Of a DNA stretch of 64,000 nt, positions 47,101-59,192 are shown in pieces. The position numbers were made by a program, and so were the translations under genes. The notes beneath the pieces are model-generated. The model did not search any database. It worked only from the letters and a program-made list of their open reading frames with translations, and was not told the origin of the DNA. Source of the stretch: Sipunculus nudus (Eukaryota > Annelida > Sipuncula > Golfingiida > Sipunculidae). The stretch is taken from contig CM049311.1 in NCBI GenBank assembly GCA_026874595.1, positions 9,771,676-9,835,675 on the forward strand, given 5' to 3'. Numbering within the stretch: position 1 is the first letter of the stretch; each line of letters opens with the position of its first letter.

Positions 47101-47551
47101 ATAGAATGTGCTCAATGCAATTATACTAATACAAATATTATACAAATAATCACATGCAAGTTTCACATAAAACGAATGCGTCATGTTACTGTCTGCTAAT
47201 ATGTGTGATCACAGTTTAATGTTGGTGTTGAAAAGGTTGTAAGTCATATAATTATTGATATCTCAAAAGGATATCAGATATATAAAATATACTCAGTTTA
47301 ATTAGCATTACTTCTGCACCGGATATTGACATTCAAAGGCAGTATATAATAATAAATGCCTCCTGCTCTTATTGAACTGTCTGACACCAACAAAAATAAT
47401 TGATATACCTACATTCTTTACAAATTCATGGAAATAGGTTCTTCTGCAAAGCACTTCTCTAACTAAAGGATGTGTCCTGCAAACTTTAAACTCACGTATT
47501 AAAAATATACGTCTAATTATACCATAATAAGAGGACATTCAAGATCCAGTG

Positions 47552-47553
<2 letters not shown>
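44101..47553. other. non-coding stretch between the two receptor genes
   Basis: No gene supported. The 119-codon ORF at 45092-45451 and the 77-codon ORF at 45706-45939 show no domain or credible exon borders. This lies near the axis of the inverted receptor duplication. Confidence 0.5.
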
Positions 47554-47604
<51 letters not shown>

Positions 47605-47611
47605 ATATATA
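47554..47611. repeat. (TA)n microsatellite
   Basis: About 57 bases of TA repeat with one TTTA interruption. Confidence 0.95.
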
Positions 47612-48587
47612 ATTCAAGTTAGTTTGAAGTGATAAAATATTTAGTGTCTATGTAATAACGGACTTACTGAGCATTCTCTGAATACCCGAGAGCAAAAATA
47701 ATACATAGACATATATAATTTAAAAAAAAAAACTTTCTTTTATTGCGATATTTAAAAAGACAGCTGCTACAGTGCAACTATCAGTACCGCTTGGCGTGTC
47801 ACTGTGGGTTAGTTTCTATTGTTCATTGCTTTGATCGGGGTCCTTGTTGTATTTCTGGTAAGGGGAGGCAGGTTAAGGTGAGTGATATTTTTTTAATTGA
47901 TAAGATAAAGCTTTCGTAAACCAAATTATTTACACTCAAAGAATATATATATATATATATTTTTTTTAATTTATGAAAATACATGAATATAATACATGGA
48001 AATTTAGGTGTTAATTTATGAATAATAGTTGTAATAATGGTGTCTGATTTAATTTACTCAAAGCACAATATGTCTTTAATTCTGGCCAGCCTTGTTGTTA
48101 ATAAATCAGTGAATATTTTAAATATAATCCGTACATTTCTATATAATCCGCTAATATGATTAAGTCTTGAACTGCTTATATTTGTGTCCTGGTAATCCTG
48201 TGTCAGCTGGAATAACATTTAATAACACCGCTGTCTGAATTTAAGAGAGAGATGAGGCCAACCAAAAGCCTTATGATCCTTAACATATGACTCAAATTGA
48301 AAAAACACGGAATCAAGGTATGAGTCAATCCAGGAAGATTTGTCAACTAAACAGTATGAAAATGTACCCATGGGAAGAAGCGCACAAAAAATACCAAAGC
48401 GTAACATATCTACCACAGGTTGATATATATGTCCTTTACCTGAAGTGACGTCCCAAAGTTCAGCGACCTAGCTGTCGTTGATGGCTGTCGTTCATCAAAC
48501 TAATTGTAGCTGCAATGTAATCTTGTATTGAATATAAACTTACTTATTTTACATGTATTGTACAAATAGTTATTATAACTAATCAAG

Positions 48588-48765
48588 GCACTCTCCATGG
48601 CTCAGGTGGTGGTTCAGAGGAAACCGAAGAACTCGGAGAAAACCACCGACCTTGGACGGGCAATTACAACCCACTCTCACAGCCACACGGGGGATCGTAC
48701 CCGGGTCGCCAGAGAAGAAAGCCGAGCGTTATACCCCTCGACTGTCCAAGCCCCCATTGATAAAC
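48588..48765 (-). mobile_element. second tRNA-related SINE family
   Basis: On the minus strand, CGAGGGGTATAACGCTCGGC resembles an A-box region and GGCGACCCGGGTACGATCC a B box. A body follows with TGGTTTTCTCCGAGTTCTTC and GGTTTCCTCTGAACC. The TTTTCTCCGG/GTTTCCTC words recur in SINEs of many marine invertebrates. No 3' tail repeat was identified. Confidence 0.5.
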
Positions 48766-49860
48766 ATGCTTGAAGTAAGAAGAATGCCGTCTATGGCTGT
48801 TTATATGTTTAACCTTTGATATCAATGAGTTAGAATATTAACACTGTGTTGAATAACGATCAGTATATGAAGAATAAAAGTGTAAAAAATAAATGAAAAA
48901 TATGAATCAAATGTTTCATAAATTATTTGTCTCGGTTTAATAAGAGTAAGGATGTATCTTTATTATATCTGTTATATCAATATATGGTTGACATTAACAC
49001 GAAGGCAAATGACATTCAGTCATTTTACGTATATTCCTTTTTCGCATACAACCAATTTTCTGTCAAAATTATTGTGTATGTATTTGTAACGGGAAAATGT
49101 ATATGTACAATACAAGATACACCATGTGCCGCAAGTAAAGGTCATTACACTCTGTTGATATAGGAATAATTTATTTTGCCGCATGTGTTATTGATTCAAA
49201 GGTTCCATAGCAATTCAGTGGACATTTCCGACCAAACAGAACAGTTTAGCTAAAAGAAGAATGTAGATAAACAGTACTTTTCTTCATAAAAATTTTCTCT
49301 GAGTAACAAGAATAATAACGAAGCACCCACATATGTGAGATATACGGCACCTAGATGTGTTCGAAACCTACATATACCCGGGGATCCTTAATCAAATTTG
49401 CCTGTATTGTATATAGAATTAAGCTTCATTAACACGGGTTGACTTGCATGCTGTCCTTAATATCAATGGTTTGACGGCCTATGTCTAAAATTATATATTT
49501 ATCTGATGTAATATATCTTGTAGGAATTAAGATAACCTCTATCAATTCTATCATGGAACGTTATAATTTATATCGCCATATGTTATTGGCACTATAAGAT
49601 GCATCAATATAAAAGACACGGGAGTATACAATGTATTTGACACAGGAGGTAAAGAGCACCTGTAAAAGCTAGAACATCGTAGCAACATTATAAATCACGT
49701 GCCAAGAGTACTTGTATGTCTTTTATGAGAAGTGAAGTAGGCTCTCAGGTAGACAGAGTGTCACAATCAACACATGATCGATGTTATGCAAACAACTGAC
49801 AAAGTAAACTTTGACTTAACTATGCTTCGATTTGTTTATATAACGTCGAGTGTAACATAT
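48766..49860. other. non-coding stretch upstream of the plus receptor
   Basis: No exon or clear promoter element recognised. Confidence 0.45.
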
Positions 49861-49978
49861 TCTTGTTCCAGTGAGAAAGGATATATTACCACAAGCTAAT
49901 GCATGACTGCAGTCCCCTCATGCGGTCTCGGACTAATAGGTCCCTCAGCGGTATTGTTTAGTGATTTGGAGTACCTAA

Positions 49979-50014
49979 ATGACAACAATGCTCTATACAC
50001 TTGTCATCGTTTTG
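49979..50014 (+). CDS. plus receptor: exon 1, signal peptide start
   Basis: ATG at 49979 (a second in-frame ATG at 49988) encodes MTTMLYTLVIVL, then donor GTAAGT, phase 0. Joined to the next exon it gives a typical hydrophobic signal peptide. An intron of more than 4 kb follows. Confidence 0.65.
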
Positions 50015-50248
50015 GTAAGTAGATCGGGTCATTCGTAGGTAAAGAAAACACACGGCGGTTTAAATCTAAATAGTCAAGATTTCAATTAACACTTACATTT
50101 AAATTATTAAGTAGAGCAGATAAAATGAAACTTCTTATACAGAAGTATATTATGAGCTTTGATATTACACATCACAGTTTACATCATACAAAAAGACTGA
50201 ATTCCACAAATATTCAATAGCTAAATGTTAAGTAGGAAATTGAAAGCA

Positions 50249-50251
<3 letters not shown>

Positions 50252-50300
<49 letters not shown>
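50252..50300. repeat. (TA)n microsatellite
   Basis: TA repeat in intron 1, next to the CTCTCTATAATATG end of a minus-strand SINE. Confidence 0.95.
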
Positions 50301-50430
50301 TATAGAGAGAGGTGTAAGAAGAATCATATCGGTGGATGGACTGCCAATGGGAAATGAACCCCTTGCCTTTTTTGGCGGTTGTTAGCTCAAAAGCTGACAC
50401 CTCTGTGAAAGACATGGCTTCGAATCGCAT
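50301..50430 (-). mobile_element. tRNA-derived SINE, decayed
   Basis: On the minus strand, a GAGCTAACAACCGCC region (A-box position), GGGGTTCATTTCCC (B-box like), and a tail ending CACCTCTCTCTATAATATG before (TA)n. Confidence 0.4.
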
Positions 50431-50432
50431 TG

Positions 50433-50566
50433 GCACTGCAAAGTGACACTCTTATGTCATAACTGTGACGTCTACTTGCTGGTTACTATAAAAGTGTGAA
50501 ACACACAGAAGGGGATCTGTTGTAGCTTGATTGTTATAACAGCCATAGTAGTTTCTATTTTAACAT

Positions 50567-50570
<4 letters not shown>
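50433..50570 (+). mobile_element. tRNA-derived SINE, 5' part
   Basis: TGACGTCT (50466-50473), TATAAAAG (50487-50494), then AACACACAGAAGGGGATCTG and TTGTAGCTTGATTGTTATAA (decayed A box). It breaks off before the B box and runs into (TA)n at 50571. Same 5' module as 42171-42240. Confidence 0.6.

Positions 50571-50625
<55 letters not shown>
50571..50625. repeat. (TA)n microsatellite
   Basis: Uninterrupted TA repeat directly after a SINE fragment. Confidence 0.95.
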
Positions 50626-50628
<3 letters not shown>

Positions 50629-53600
50629 CTTACCCCTCGGCACAAATTTAATAAATGTATCATGGCAAATATGCTTTCCACGATCAAAGCAAGGGGACAA
50701 CTGTAACTTACCAATACGACGCCTTGAATAATTAAACTGCTTCTCCCTATGCTTTGGGTGGAGTTTGCTCCCTAGTTTTAAGTGCGCTGCTAACTTGTAA
50801 ACCCGCGTAATAAGTCAGTACCAGACAGTTAATATTGGTGCAATTCTGGACCAGTTATTTTAACATTTAGTTCATTTAGAAATCCTTTTTGAAAATGATT
50901 ATCATAATTCTAATACCATTATCTAGATATATACATCTAAATATGGACATGGCTAATTTCATCTACAATCAGGGCTATCTGATGTGTAATACACCTTTCC
51001 TTTATTGAACCCTATGGTTGTCATTTGCAATAAAATCACCTGTCGATCACAGTAGCAGAGAAACCGTACTGATTCGGTTTTTCGCCTTTTTCTTGAAATC
51101 AAACATGCCGTAAAACTAACAACAACTAACAGAAATTATTTCACAGATTTTCTTAAAAATTAATTTATCATAAAATACAAACGAAAACCATTTCTTAGCT
51201 AAAATTTAACATGTACTTCAGTTTGGGTTGTTGTTTCTATATTTTTTAATGGTTATTTAAAGTTTAACATTTTCCAGTTAAAGCCACTTCGACATATCTC
51301 ATTAGATAGCACGTTATAAGCTTTTTTTAAATGATAATGCTTTATTTTAGACTCATTGTCTATATACATACATGTACATATTAAGGTTAGTATACACATA
51401 TTATGCATACACACACAAAAAAGACATATACAAATTATAGACACATATTTATACATATATTACATATATATATATACTTACATATTCATACACACACATA
51501 CACATATTTATATATATATACATATGTACAGATATATATATGGACATAAACATATATATATATATGCATTATACACGCATGCGTACATATATATATGATA
51601 TATACATATATAAAAAATACACCTTTCCGAAAATATGCACACATAAATGTTCAAATATATATGTATAAGGACTGAACGGCGACGACAATAAACTAACCTC
51701 ATATTTTCACCAGATGACTCGTCGACTTTGACGTAACGTCACAATATTAAATGCATGTATTTATCCCGCTAAACACATACAGGTATACTGTGAAAAACAT
51801 TCTTAAATTTCCTGCCTTAATTATTTACAATGATCTGTGTTATTTCAGCTAGTTATAGCTGTCAGATATTTTTTTTCAAGAAATATATTTGCTTGCGAAT
51901 TAGAGCTTTAATATGAGTGAGATTACATGTTACAAAAATTGTCACTTTAAATTTATTTATACATTAATAGGTCTATCACCGACGAAAAACGATAAATTAT
52001 TGTTTAATTACGTCCTTGGACATCGCCAGCGCTGCTACCTTAAAGAGGACTCATTCTACACTAACAGTGTAAACATCAAGCAGGTGAAGTCTGCGACATC
52101 ATCAAATTAAATATGTTTGAAATTTGGAAGATTTGATATTAGCAAAACTCGACATTAACAAGGCGTTGTGCATTTCATCTTTTTATACAATGTTGCAACT
52201 TACAGTTGATACAGTGTTGCCACTTGCAACAGAAATTAATTGTCTGTGTAATATATTTTCATACACGTTGGTGTGAAACTGACTACAAAATTTATTTCCC
52301 AATAGTAATTACGGGAGAGGAAGGCAAAATAATTGAATTAAAAGGCACACTTTTGGCACATAGTTTTGATTCCACCAGTTCTGTATCAAGATTTGAGTTC
52401 CTGCATTTGTTCGGATAGTAATGACATCAGGCAGTTGAAGTGTGTGACAAATGCAACGAAAAATAAACTAAAATGGACATTTGCTCATTTGAAACTCGAA
52501 CATCTTAGATTTCTAACTTAAATTTATCTTTTTTTTCAGATAAGAACAACTGGGATAAATGTGAAACAATTTTCATTGAGCAGCATATGATACATATACT
52601 TTTAAAGGTTCTTTCATAACTCAAGGCGGCCATATTGGAAAAATAGCTGCTGCTTCTGTTACGAAAACAATATGCACTGACATGTATCTAAAAATATTTC
52701 TCAAGTCATGAGGAAACTTTGTGTATATTATAGTGTAAACTATAAATATTGACCTTAAATCAGCATATCGCCAAGCCAACCATTTTTAAACAGTCCAAAA
52801 AGTACGTGTAACACAGTTACTACCTAACATGCAAATAAACACATTTTTGGAAAGGCAAGTCATCCGATGAAAAGTGAAATTACAATACTTGCCATTTTTT
52901 TCCACTGACCTTGAATATTCCATCAAAATTGTATAAATTCAAACTTCAATATTAACCTGAAAATACCTTAGACATTAATAAAATAAAAAAAAAAACTTCT
53001 AAATATTTTTTTTTATTAATCTTGTAGCCCAATGAATATATATCAACAGTGTAAATCTGAGAATATCTTAGATCTAGCTGAGAGAATATTCTAGGGGATA
53101 AATACTGGAAGTCCATCACAGAACGGAATATGTATATCCTAAAAAGGGATTTTCAGTGTTCATTGGAGGCCAACTTGGAAAATGTCTGCTGCTCTTGTCT
53201 AGAGAAAAAGTTCAGATGACACGGTCATCAGAAATATGTTTAAGGGTATGCTAAATGTATATGCAAAATTTCATATCAATTTATATCAGTTTATCTGTAT
53301 ATTGCCAATACCTGCCGCACTTATACAATCTAGGCCATTGATGTCTTAATTGCTCGGGATTTAATATGTTATTAATTTGTTAGTATGCTAAAAAAAAACT
53401 GCTGAGTAGCCATACCATGATACTCTCTACTTTATTCCAATGTCTTTTTGTTTCTGCACAATGATTGTGATTCGGTCGATCCCCTCAATCATCTATCAGG
53501 ACATAATGAAAAAAGGCAAACAAAACATATTGGATGTTAAAATTAATGTATCAGGTGTCAGAGTATAGTTTACTGTAACCATAAAAGTAGATGTAAGTTT

Positions 53601-54336
53601 TAGCGATGAAGTAGTGTCTCTTGATATTTAACTTGTCAAGATGACTTTGACCTGCTTTAGCTTGTTTGACAAACCACTGTTTAGTATACAAACTTATTTT
53701 AAGCAAAATCAAGCAAACAAACGTTTTCAAATGTCATTATTTATGTAAATATACATAAGTGCAAGCTAATCAGGTGTGCTAGTGAACACATATTTTTACT
53801 TGGCCATCATATGTTCGTCGCCATTTGCATTGGCAGGGTTAGGTTAATACATCATCCTATAAGCATAAGAAGAACAAAGAGTTCTGCAGGGGAAGTATTC
53901 CAGAAAGAGCTAACACAAATACAACAGATAAAGGCTGTATTCCAATGCTATAAACAGCTGCATTCACATTTTATAAGTGATTCGCTTTTCAGCATTCCAG
54001 TGAAGTTATTCGAGAATTCGGGTATTGCTTCCGTACTTGATGGCTTTTTTTAACTACACCAACTTAAGCATTCTGTAGCAAGCCGGAGGCGATTAATATA
54101 GGCATGATAGGTTCCAAGGCTCCAGTAAGCAGATGAAATCAATACCTTGATGGTCTTGGCTGATAAACCATCATCAAAATCTTGCCAAATCTGCGTAGAT
54201 AGTAGAATATGTCCCTGTCATGACCCATCTTTCCTGACACCCCATATTGTGATTGCTGATGCCTAAAAAGGAAAATATTTCACCACGGGTCTCAGATTAA
54301 CTGGCTGTATTATTCGCCTCTTTCATTTAATTTCAG
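50626..54336. other. intron 1 of the plus receptor, non-coding
   Basis: No exon seen. 51356-51660 is about 300 bases of impure TA/CA alternation. 52610-52760 and 53150-53300 share a degenerate segment (AAGGCGGCCATATTGGAAAA versus GGAGGCCAACTTGGAAAATG, then CTGCTGCT). The ORF at 53811-54053 has no motif. Confidence 0.5.
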
Positions 54337-54382
54337 GTGATGCAAATTGGAGTCCAGTCTTGGTTGATACAAACTACAAGCG
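54337..54382 (+). CDS. plus receptor: exon 2, end of signal peptide
   Basis: Acceptor TTTAATTTCAG. Encodes VMQIGVQSWLIQTTS, then donor GTAAAG, phase 1. Cleavage is likely near the VQS-W step. Confidence 0.6.
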
Positions 54383-54647
54383 GTAAAGAAGTTTGAACAA
54401 ATCGGAGCCTACCAACATATACCTAAAAAATAAATTTTTTATAATATTTTAGAATGTTCATCTATTTCTATATTTGTTTGCTTCACAAATAAAGCAAACA
54501 CACACTTTTATCAATGGTTTACACAAATCATTTATCAAGCTTAAACTTTTTATTTTATTTTATTCCAATATACAAATACTGTATCTGTAAGCAAAGTGCC
54601 TATTATTGTCACCTACCTAATCTCCGTATAACAATTGGCTGTTCCAG

Positions 54648-54683
54648 AGACTACCAGAATGACAACAGTGAAGGAAAGTCCTG
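54648..54683 (+). CDS. plus receptor: Thr-rich stalk exon 1
   Basis: Acceptor GTTCCAG, donor GTGAGG, phase 1 to phase 1. Encodes ETTRMTTVKESP. Symmetric phase allows duplication or skipping without frame loss. Confidence 0.55.
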
Positions 54684-55303
54684 GTGAGGGTGTTTTTATG
54701 ATTATCTTTATCAATGTATAGCAGATGCAAAGCAAGGTTAAGTATTATATAAACGTGCAACTGGAGGAGGAATGTAATTCAAGGAGAAAGGAGCATAACA
54801 CCATTAATACAAAATAATCACATCATCCATAATACAACTAATTGCTTTTGTTCTCATAAAAGACCTTTTGTATATTCATACCCTGACGTGTGGAATTGGT
54901 TTGCTGTAGTGAGGGAAAACGCCGGAGTGTGATAATATTTATAAAAATATAATTGGTGTTACAAAATTCAAAATACACCCGCATCAGATTACAGTGCTAT
55001 AAGCAAGAGAAAATCATGAATACGATTGTACAAAGGTCAACTAAGTCTCTATAACCTTATTATAATGTGCTTTTTCTTATCCTTGCAGTCTAGCTTTGAA
55101 GCTAGTTTGTATATATTTTCATAAACAGTATGCATTTCCATATAAATACAAAGCACAGCTAAACTGTTGGTCTATTTGATACTGACATGCAATCTATAGG
55201 GATGTGTCTACCTTTAAATATTTTTTTGTGGGAAAACGTTATACAATACAACGGGTATCTCAGTTTTTAAAAATTTATATAGATAACTTATAATTTATTA
55301 CAG

Positions 55304-55336
55304 AATCTACAATGGCCGTAACCACGGAAGCCGCAG
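55304..55336 (+). CDS. plus receptor: Thr-rich stalk exon 2
   Basis: Acceptor TTATTACAG, donor GTAGGT. 33 bases, phase 1 to 1, ESTMAVTTEAA. Paralogue of the next exon. Confidence 0.6.
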
Positions 55337-56097
55337 GTAGGTATATAACTCATTTTTATTAAAAGTTTTAAATCCGAACTCAAGATTAATTGATGGGAAA
55401 CATTTTTATAAAGATGCTATGTTGATGGCAAAAATTTTAATATTTCGAAATATATAAGCATGAACTGATATATATAATAACATTGCAAAATAGATGACGA
55501 CACCATGTGTAATATATTTTTACCAATGTAGCAAATGTAAAGCAAGGTTAAGTATTATATGAACATGCATTTGCAGGAGAAATGTTATTCCAGGAGAAAG
55601 AAGCATAAACTCCATTTACAAAATAATCACATCGTTTATAATAAAACTTATGGATTTTGTTCTCATAACAGACCTTTTTTTATATTCATACCCCAACGTT
55701 CGGAATAGGTTTACTGTAGTGAGGGAAAACATAGAACGTGATATTATTTATGAAAATATTCACTTGATGTTATTGAATTCCAAAAACACCCCTTGAGATT
55801 ACAGTGTTGTAAACAAGAAGGAACAATGTATACCACTGTACAAAGTTCAATTACGTCTCTAAAACCTTATTAGAATGTGCTTCGTCTGGTCCATGGGATC
55901 CAGCTTTCGTATATATTTCCATAAAAAGTATGCCTTTTCCATATAAATACAAAGCATACCTAAACTGTCGCTCATCTTGTTACTGACTTGTAATATATTG
56001 GGATGGGTCTATTTTCAAATATTTTGAAAAAATACAAAATTACCATTGATTTCTAAGTTTTTATCATTTTATATTGAAAACGTATAATATATTACAG

Positions 56098-56130
56098 AAT
56101 CTACTATGGTCGTAACCACGGTCGTCACAG
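56098..56130 (+). CDS. plus receptor: Thr-rich stalk exon 3
   Basis: Acceptor ATATTACAG, donor GTATAT. 33 bases, phase 1 to 1, ESTMVVTTVVT. Produced by the 0.8-kb duplication. Confidence 0.6.
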
Positions 56131-56330
56131 GTATATAAACAACTCATGAGTATAAAAGATTTAAAGCCAAACAAAAGATTAATTGATTTGAAGTATTTAA
56201 TTAAAGGTGCCATGTTGATGGCGACCATTTATTCAATATATACGGCATATTTGTCATGGTAAAGAACATATTTTCGTTACATGTACAGTGAACTTTAAAC
56301 CAGGAGAAGTTATTGTGAATTGATTTACAG

Positions 56331-56546
56331 CGACCACGATAAGCATAAGCTGGGGCAGAGCAATTTTTAATGCGACAGAGTATATGGTATCGTGGATTCC
56401 AGATACACCTGCCAGTCCGTATTACGCCGGTTATTCAAGCAAATGTGTGATTCAGTATCTAACTGCTGGGGAAATGTACACCATATCAGTAACAGGACGA
56501 TACAGTTGGTATATAAGTGATCCAAGTAGCATTTTGCAATCTACAA
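56331..56546 (+). CDS. plus receptor: Fn3 exon a
   Basis: Acceptor TGATTTACAG, donor GTAAGT. 216 bases, phase 1 to 1. Encodes TTISISWGRAI, YMVSWIPDTPASPYYAGYSS and AGEMYTISVTGRYS. The SW, the Tyr strand and YTISVTG fit Fn3 strands B, C and F. The first strand present in the minus copy (PGAVTVNGF) is missing here. Confidence 0.65.
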
Positions 56547-56654
56547 GTAAGTAAAGCCGAGAAAGTCTGTATAATAGACTAATGCCACAAGAGACTGAAT
56601 CTGATATCTCACACAAACACACACACACATATATATATATACATATATATGTAT

Positions 56655-56710
56655 ACACAACACTTTTCTGTGTATTCATGTTTCATTTTACAATGAACCA
56701 GCATAGTTAT
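56655..56710 (+). mobile_element. SINE tail fragment
   Basis: ACTTTTCTGTGTATTCATG and ACAATGAACCAGCATAGTTA match the SINE tail at 42.3 kb. A CA/TA run precedes it. Confidence 0.5.
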
Positions 56711-56789
56711 AGTAAAAGTAAAAGTAATAGAACCCCAAGTAATCGTGTGTTTAATATTGAAATATAGGAAAAGCCTGAAGTTACCGTGT

Positions 56790-56970
56790 GATTAGTTTTA
56801 TTTGTTTACATATGGAAATGGTATACACAGAGAAGTCGGTTCACTGACGGTGGGAATCGAACCCACGGTCTTCCCATTTCCGGTCGGTGGCCTTTTCTCT
56901 TGGCTACGCCAGATTCCCTTCCCCTCTGTGTTTTTGCATACTTTTATAGGAACCAGCGAATTGACGTCAC
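56790..56970 (-). mobile_element. tRNA-derived SINE, near full length
   Basis: On the minus strand: TGACGTCA (56962-56969), TATAAAAG (56941-56948), GGAATCTGGCGTAGCCAAGAG (A box), CGTGGGTTCGATTCCCAC (B box, near 56846-56863) and GTGAACCGACTTCTCTGTG. It lacks the second half of the tail. Confidence 0.7.
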
Positions 56971-57856
56971 TTATATACATATACACATAACTTGGTATTA
57001 TGTTTTGTTGAACAGAAACTGATCATATTTAATCACACTAAATTGCACCAAACATTCCATGTATTCAGGATTTTTCAAACCTAAGTCTTTTTATTCTAAA
57101 ACCGTGTTTTACATGAAGTTGTTTAAATAACTTTCTTATGAACACTGTATTATAAAAAATTTCATGTTAAAGATATTATCTTTGACAAGGTAAATATGCA
57201 CCTACCGAAACTTGGTTTATGTTGTATTAATTGTAAACTAGCTGGAAATAATGCTGAAATTAGCCAAACTGCATATAAATTGTGACAGAAACCTTTATAT
57301 ACTTCAGGATTTTAAATTCAATTAATTTTCATTTTTAATTCAGGATATCAATTACTAGAATTTCAATTTAAATATACAATTATTTTAAAGTTTTACCTGC
57401 AGGGAATGTGGTCTGATAATGTAGAGCTAGGGCAAGGTCAGCACATGCTTATATCCCTAAGGTGAAGGTAAAGTAATAGTTATAGTAATAGTAATAGAAG
57501 CATCGTAATAGTAATAGTAATAGATGAAAAAAATGTTGTAATTGTTATGGTAATGGTAATAGTAATAGTAATAGATTGATTCAGAAGTAATAGTAATGGT
57601 AATGGTATTAGAACCCCAGAAACAGGACCCAACCCTATATATAATATATAGGGTGCGGCGGAGCCTAACGAATGCAACCGATTGTGCTGATGCAATCACA
57701 AAAATCGAGTGAATGTAGCACGCTGTCCCTGTCCGACGCTTTAAGTAACTTTCAGTTTAGCATATTGTTATATTAAATGTGTATCATGTTTATATGACAT
57801 CTCTTCCTAACTCCTTTCTTGAATATCTACAAACAATAACATATATCAACTTGCAG
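56971..57856. other. intron sequence with a trinucleotide-type repeat
   Basis: 57466-57610 is an impure (TAATAG)n/(TAGTAA)n array. Nothing else recognised. Confidence 0.6.
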
Positions 57857-57985
57857 AATTTTCTCAGCAATCGGCCGTGGTGTCAGGTTTAGGTGTTTAC
57901 TGGGATTATGACGTGGAAGTTACTGCAAATACATTGGCTGGTTCTTCGAAGGCTCACGGTAGCCGCTTCCGGACTAATAGTTCAG
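57857..57985 (+). CDS. plus receptor: Fn3 exon b
   Basis: Acceptor AACTTGCAG, donor GTAGGA. 129 bases, phase 1 to 1. Encodes VVSGLGVYWDYDVEVTANT, then LAGSSKAHGSRFRTNSS. YWDYDVEVTANT is the F strand; SRFRT is the G strand. Confidence 0.65.
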
Positions 57986-58305
57986 GTAGGACATGAAAAT
58001 AAATCATATGTAACAGTTTTCTTCATCAGCTAAATGAATACAATTTTTTTATAACAAATACTATGTAACTGTCATCACCTAATAACCTGGATTCAAATTT
58101 AAAGTTTTGCACATAACCTCGTCTTCTGGTGCAATAACATGCGACCAAATATATTTATACTAACAGCCTGAAAAGCACCTGCACAGAAAGATGGAAATAA
58201 TAATGGAGAGGCAGTAATTTCACGTATATACTTATATTGTTTCGTATATACAGCAGGTCGTAAGTAACTGTCAATTATATATGCTAGAGATATATGTAGT
58301 TCCAG

Positions 58306-58452
58306 GGTCGGTGACAGACGTGACCAGTAAAAAAAACAAAGAACCGCAGTCCCCAGCATTGCAGACACATGACTGTCACATGGACAACTCCATCTGAAAG
58401 ACAACAACATGGAAGCATAACACACTTCACCGTAATTTTTCAGGCTGACGGG
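58306..58452 (+). pseudogene. plus receptor: second Fn3, first exon, frameshifted
   Basis: Acceptor GTAGTTCCAG, donor GTAAGA. The incoming phase gives SVTDVTSKKNKEPQS, then a TGA at 58395-58397. One frame over, MTVTWTTPSERQQHGSITHF, then TVIFQADG, connects in phase with the next exon. An eight-A run (about 58329-58336) is the likely slip site. Confidence 0.65.
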
Positions 58453-59075
58453 GTAAGAGACAACATGAAGAGTTGATCCAATTGGCTAGGGCCCAAATTA
58501 AAAAATCAAAACCAATTTACAATTAATAAAAAACATGTCTTCATGTTTCATTTCGTATATATAAGTGGGCTGTTAATTAAGGTTTCAACGAGAAAATTAA
58601 AAATGAAACAAAATAAAACTTAAATATTTATGGTTGGGGGACTTGAAACCTAGAGAAAGCAAAATAACTAGTATTATTATGACATATTATGACGTTTCAG
58701 TTTTAGGAATGGAAAGACTCTAGCTACACAGTGCTATTGTAAGGAATGTCACCATTATGTTATTATAAATATCGAGAGAATATTTTTGGAGAAAGTGTTC
58801 TGGAGATGATTCTAACTTTATTAAGAGATAGTTTTCATAGATCCGAAAGCGATGACGTCTGGCATTATTGTTATACTAAATTGTAAATTAGATGTTGAGC
58901 ATTCATATCGTAAGGAACGTTTAATAGTATGAAAAAGGAAATGCCATAATAGTTTCTGTACCTTTCTTAAATGTATGGGAAAAGGTTGAGTCCATGGCCT
59001 GGTAAGTCTTAAAACGGTGTTATTGCCTTTGTAAATCTCACCATTGAGTAGTTTACGATACGGTCATTATTCCAG

Positions 59076-59192
59076 GAGCTTGAACAATCAAAGAATGTAG
59101 TGGCACACTGTAACGACAAAGGCTTCTGTCCAGAAGGTCAGCCTTATAGTACAGATGTGTCAGTCAAAGGTGAAAAAAAATATGCAGTCAAG
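59076..59192 (+). CDS. plus receptor: second Fn3, middle exon
   Basis: Acceptor TTATTCCAG, donor GTGTGC. 117 bases, phase 0. Encodes ELEQSKNVVAHCNDKGFC, then PEGQPYSTDVSVKGEKKYAV. Two Cys five residues apart may form a loop disulfide. Confidence 0.65.

Larger units (their letters stand above)
54720..56130 (+). repeat. tandem duplication of about 0.8 kb carrying a stalk exon
   Basis: 54731-55336 and 55541-56130 are diverged direct copies: AGCAAGGTTAAGTATTATAT at the start, then a shared CATATTCATACCC.. segment, GTAGTGAGGGAAAAC, and TTACAGAATCTAC with the exon at the end. The offset is about 800 bases. Confidence 0.8.
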
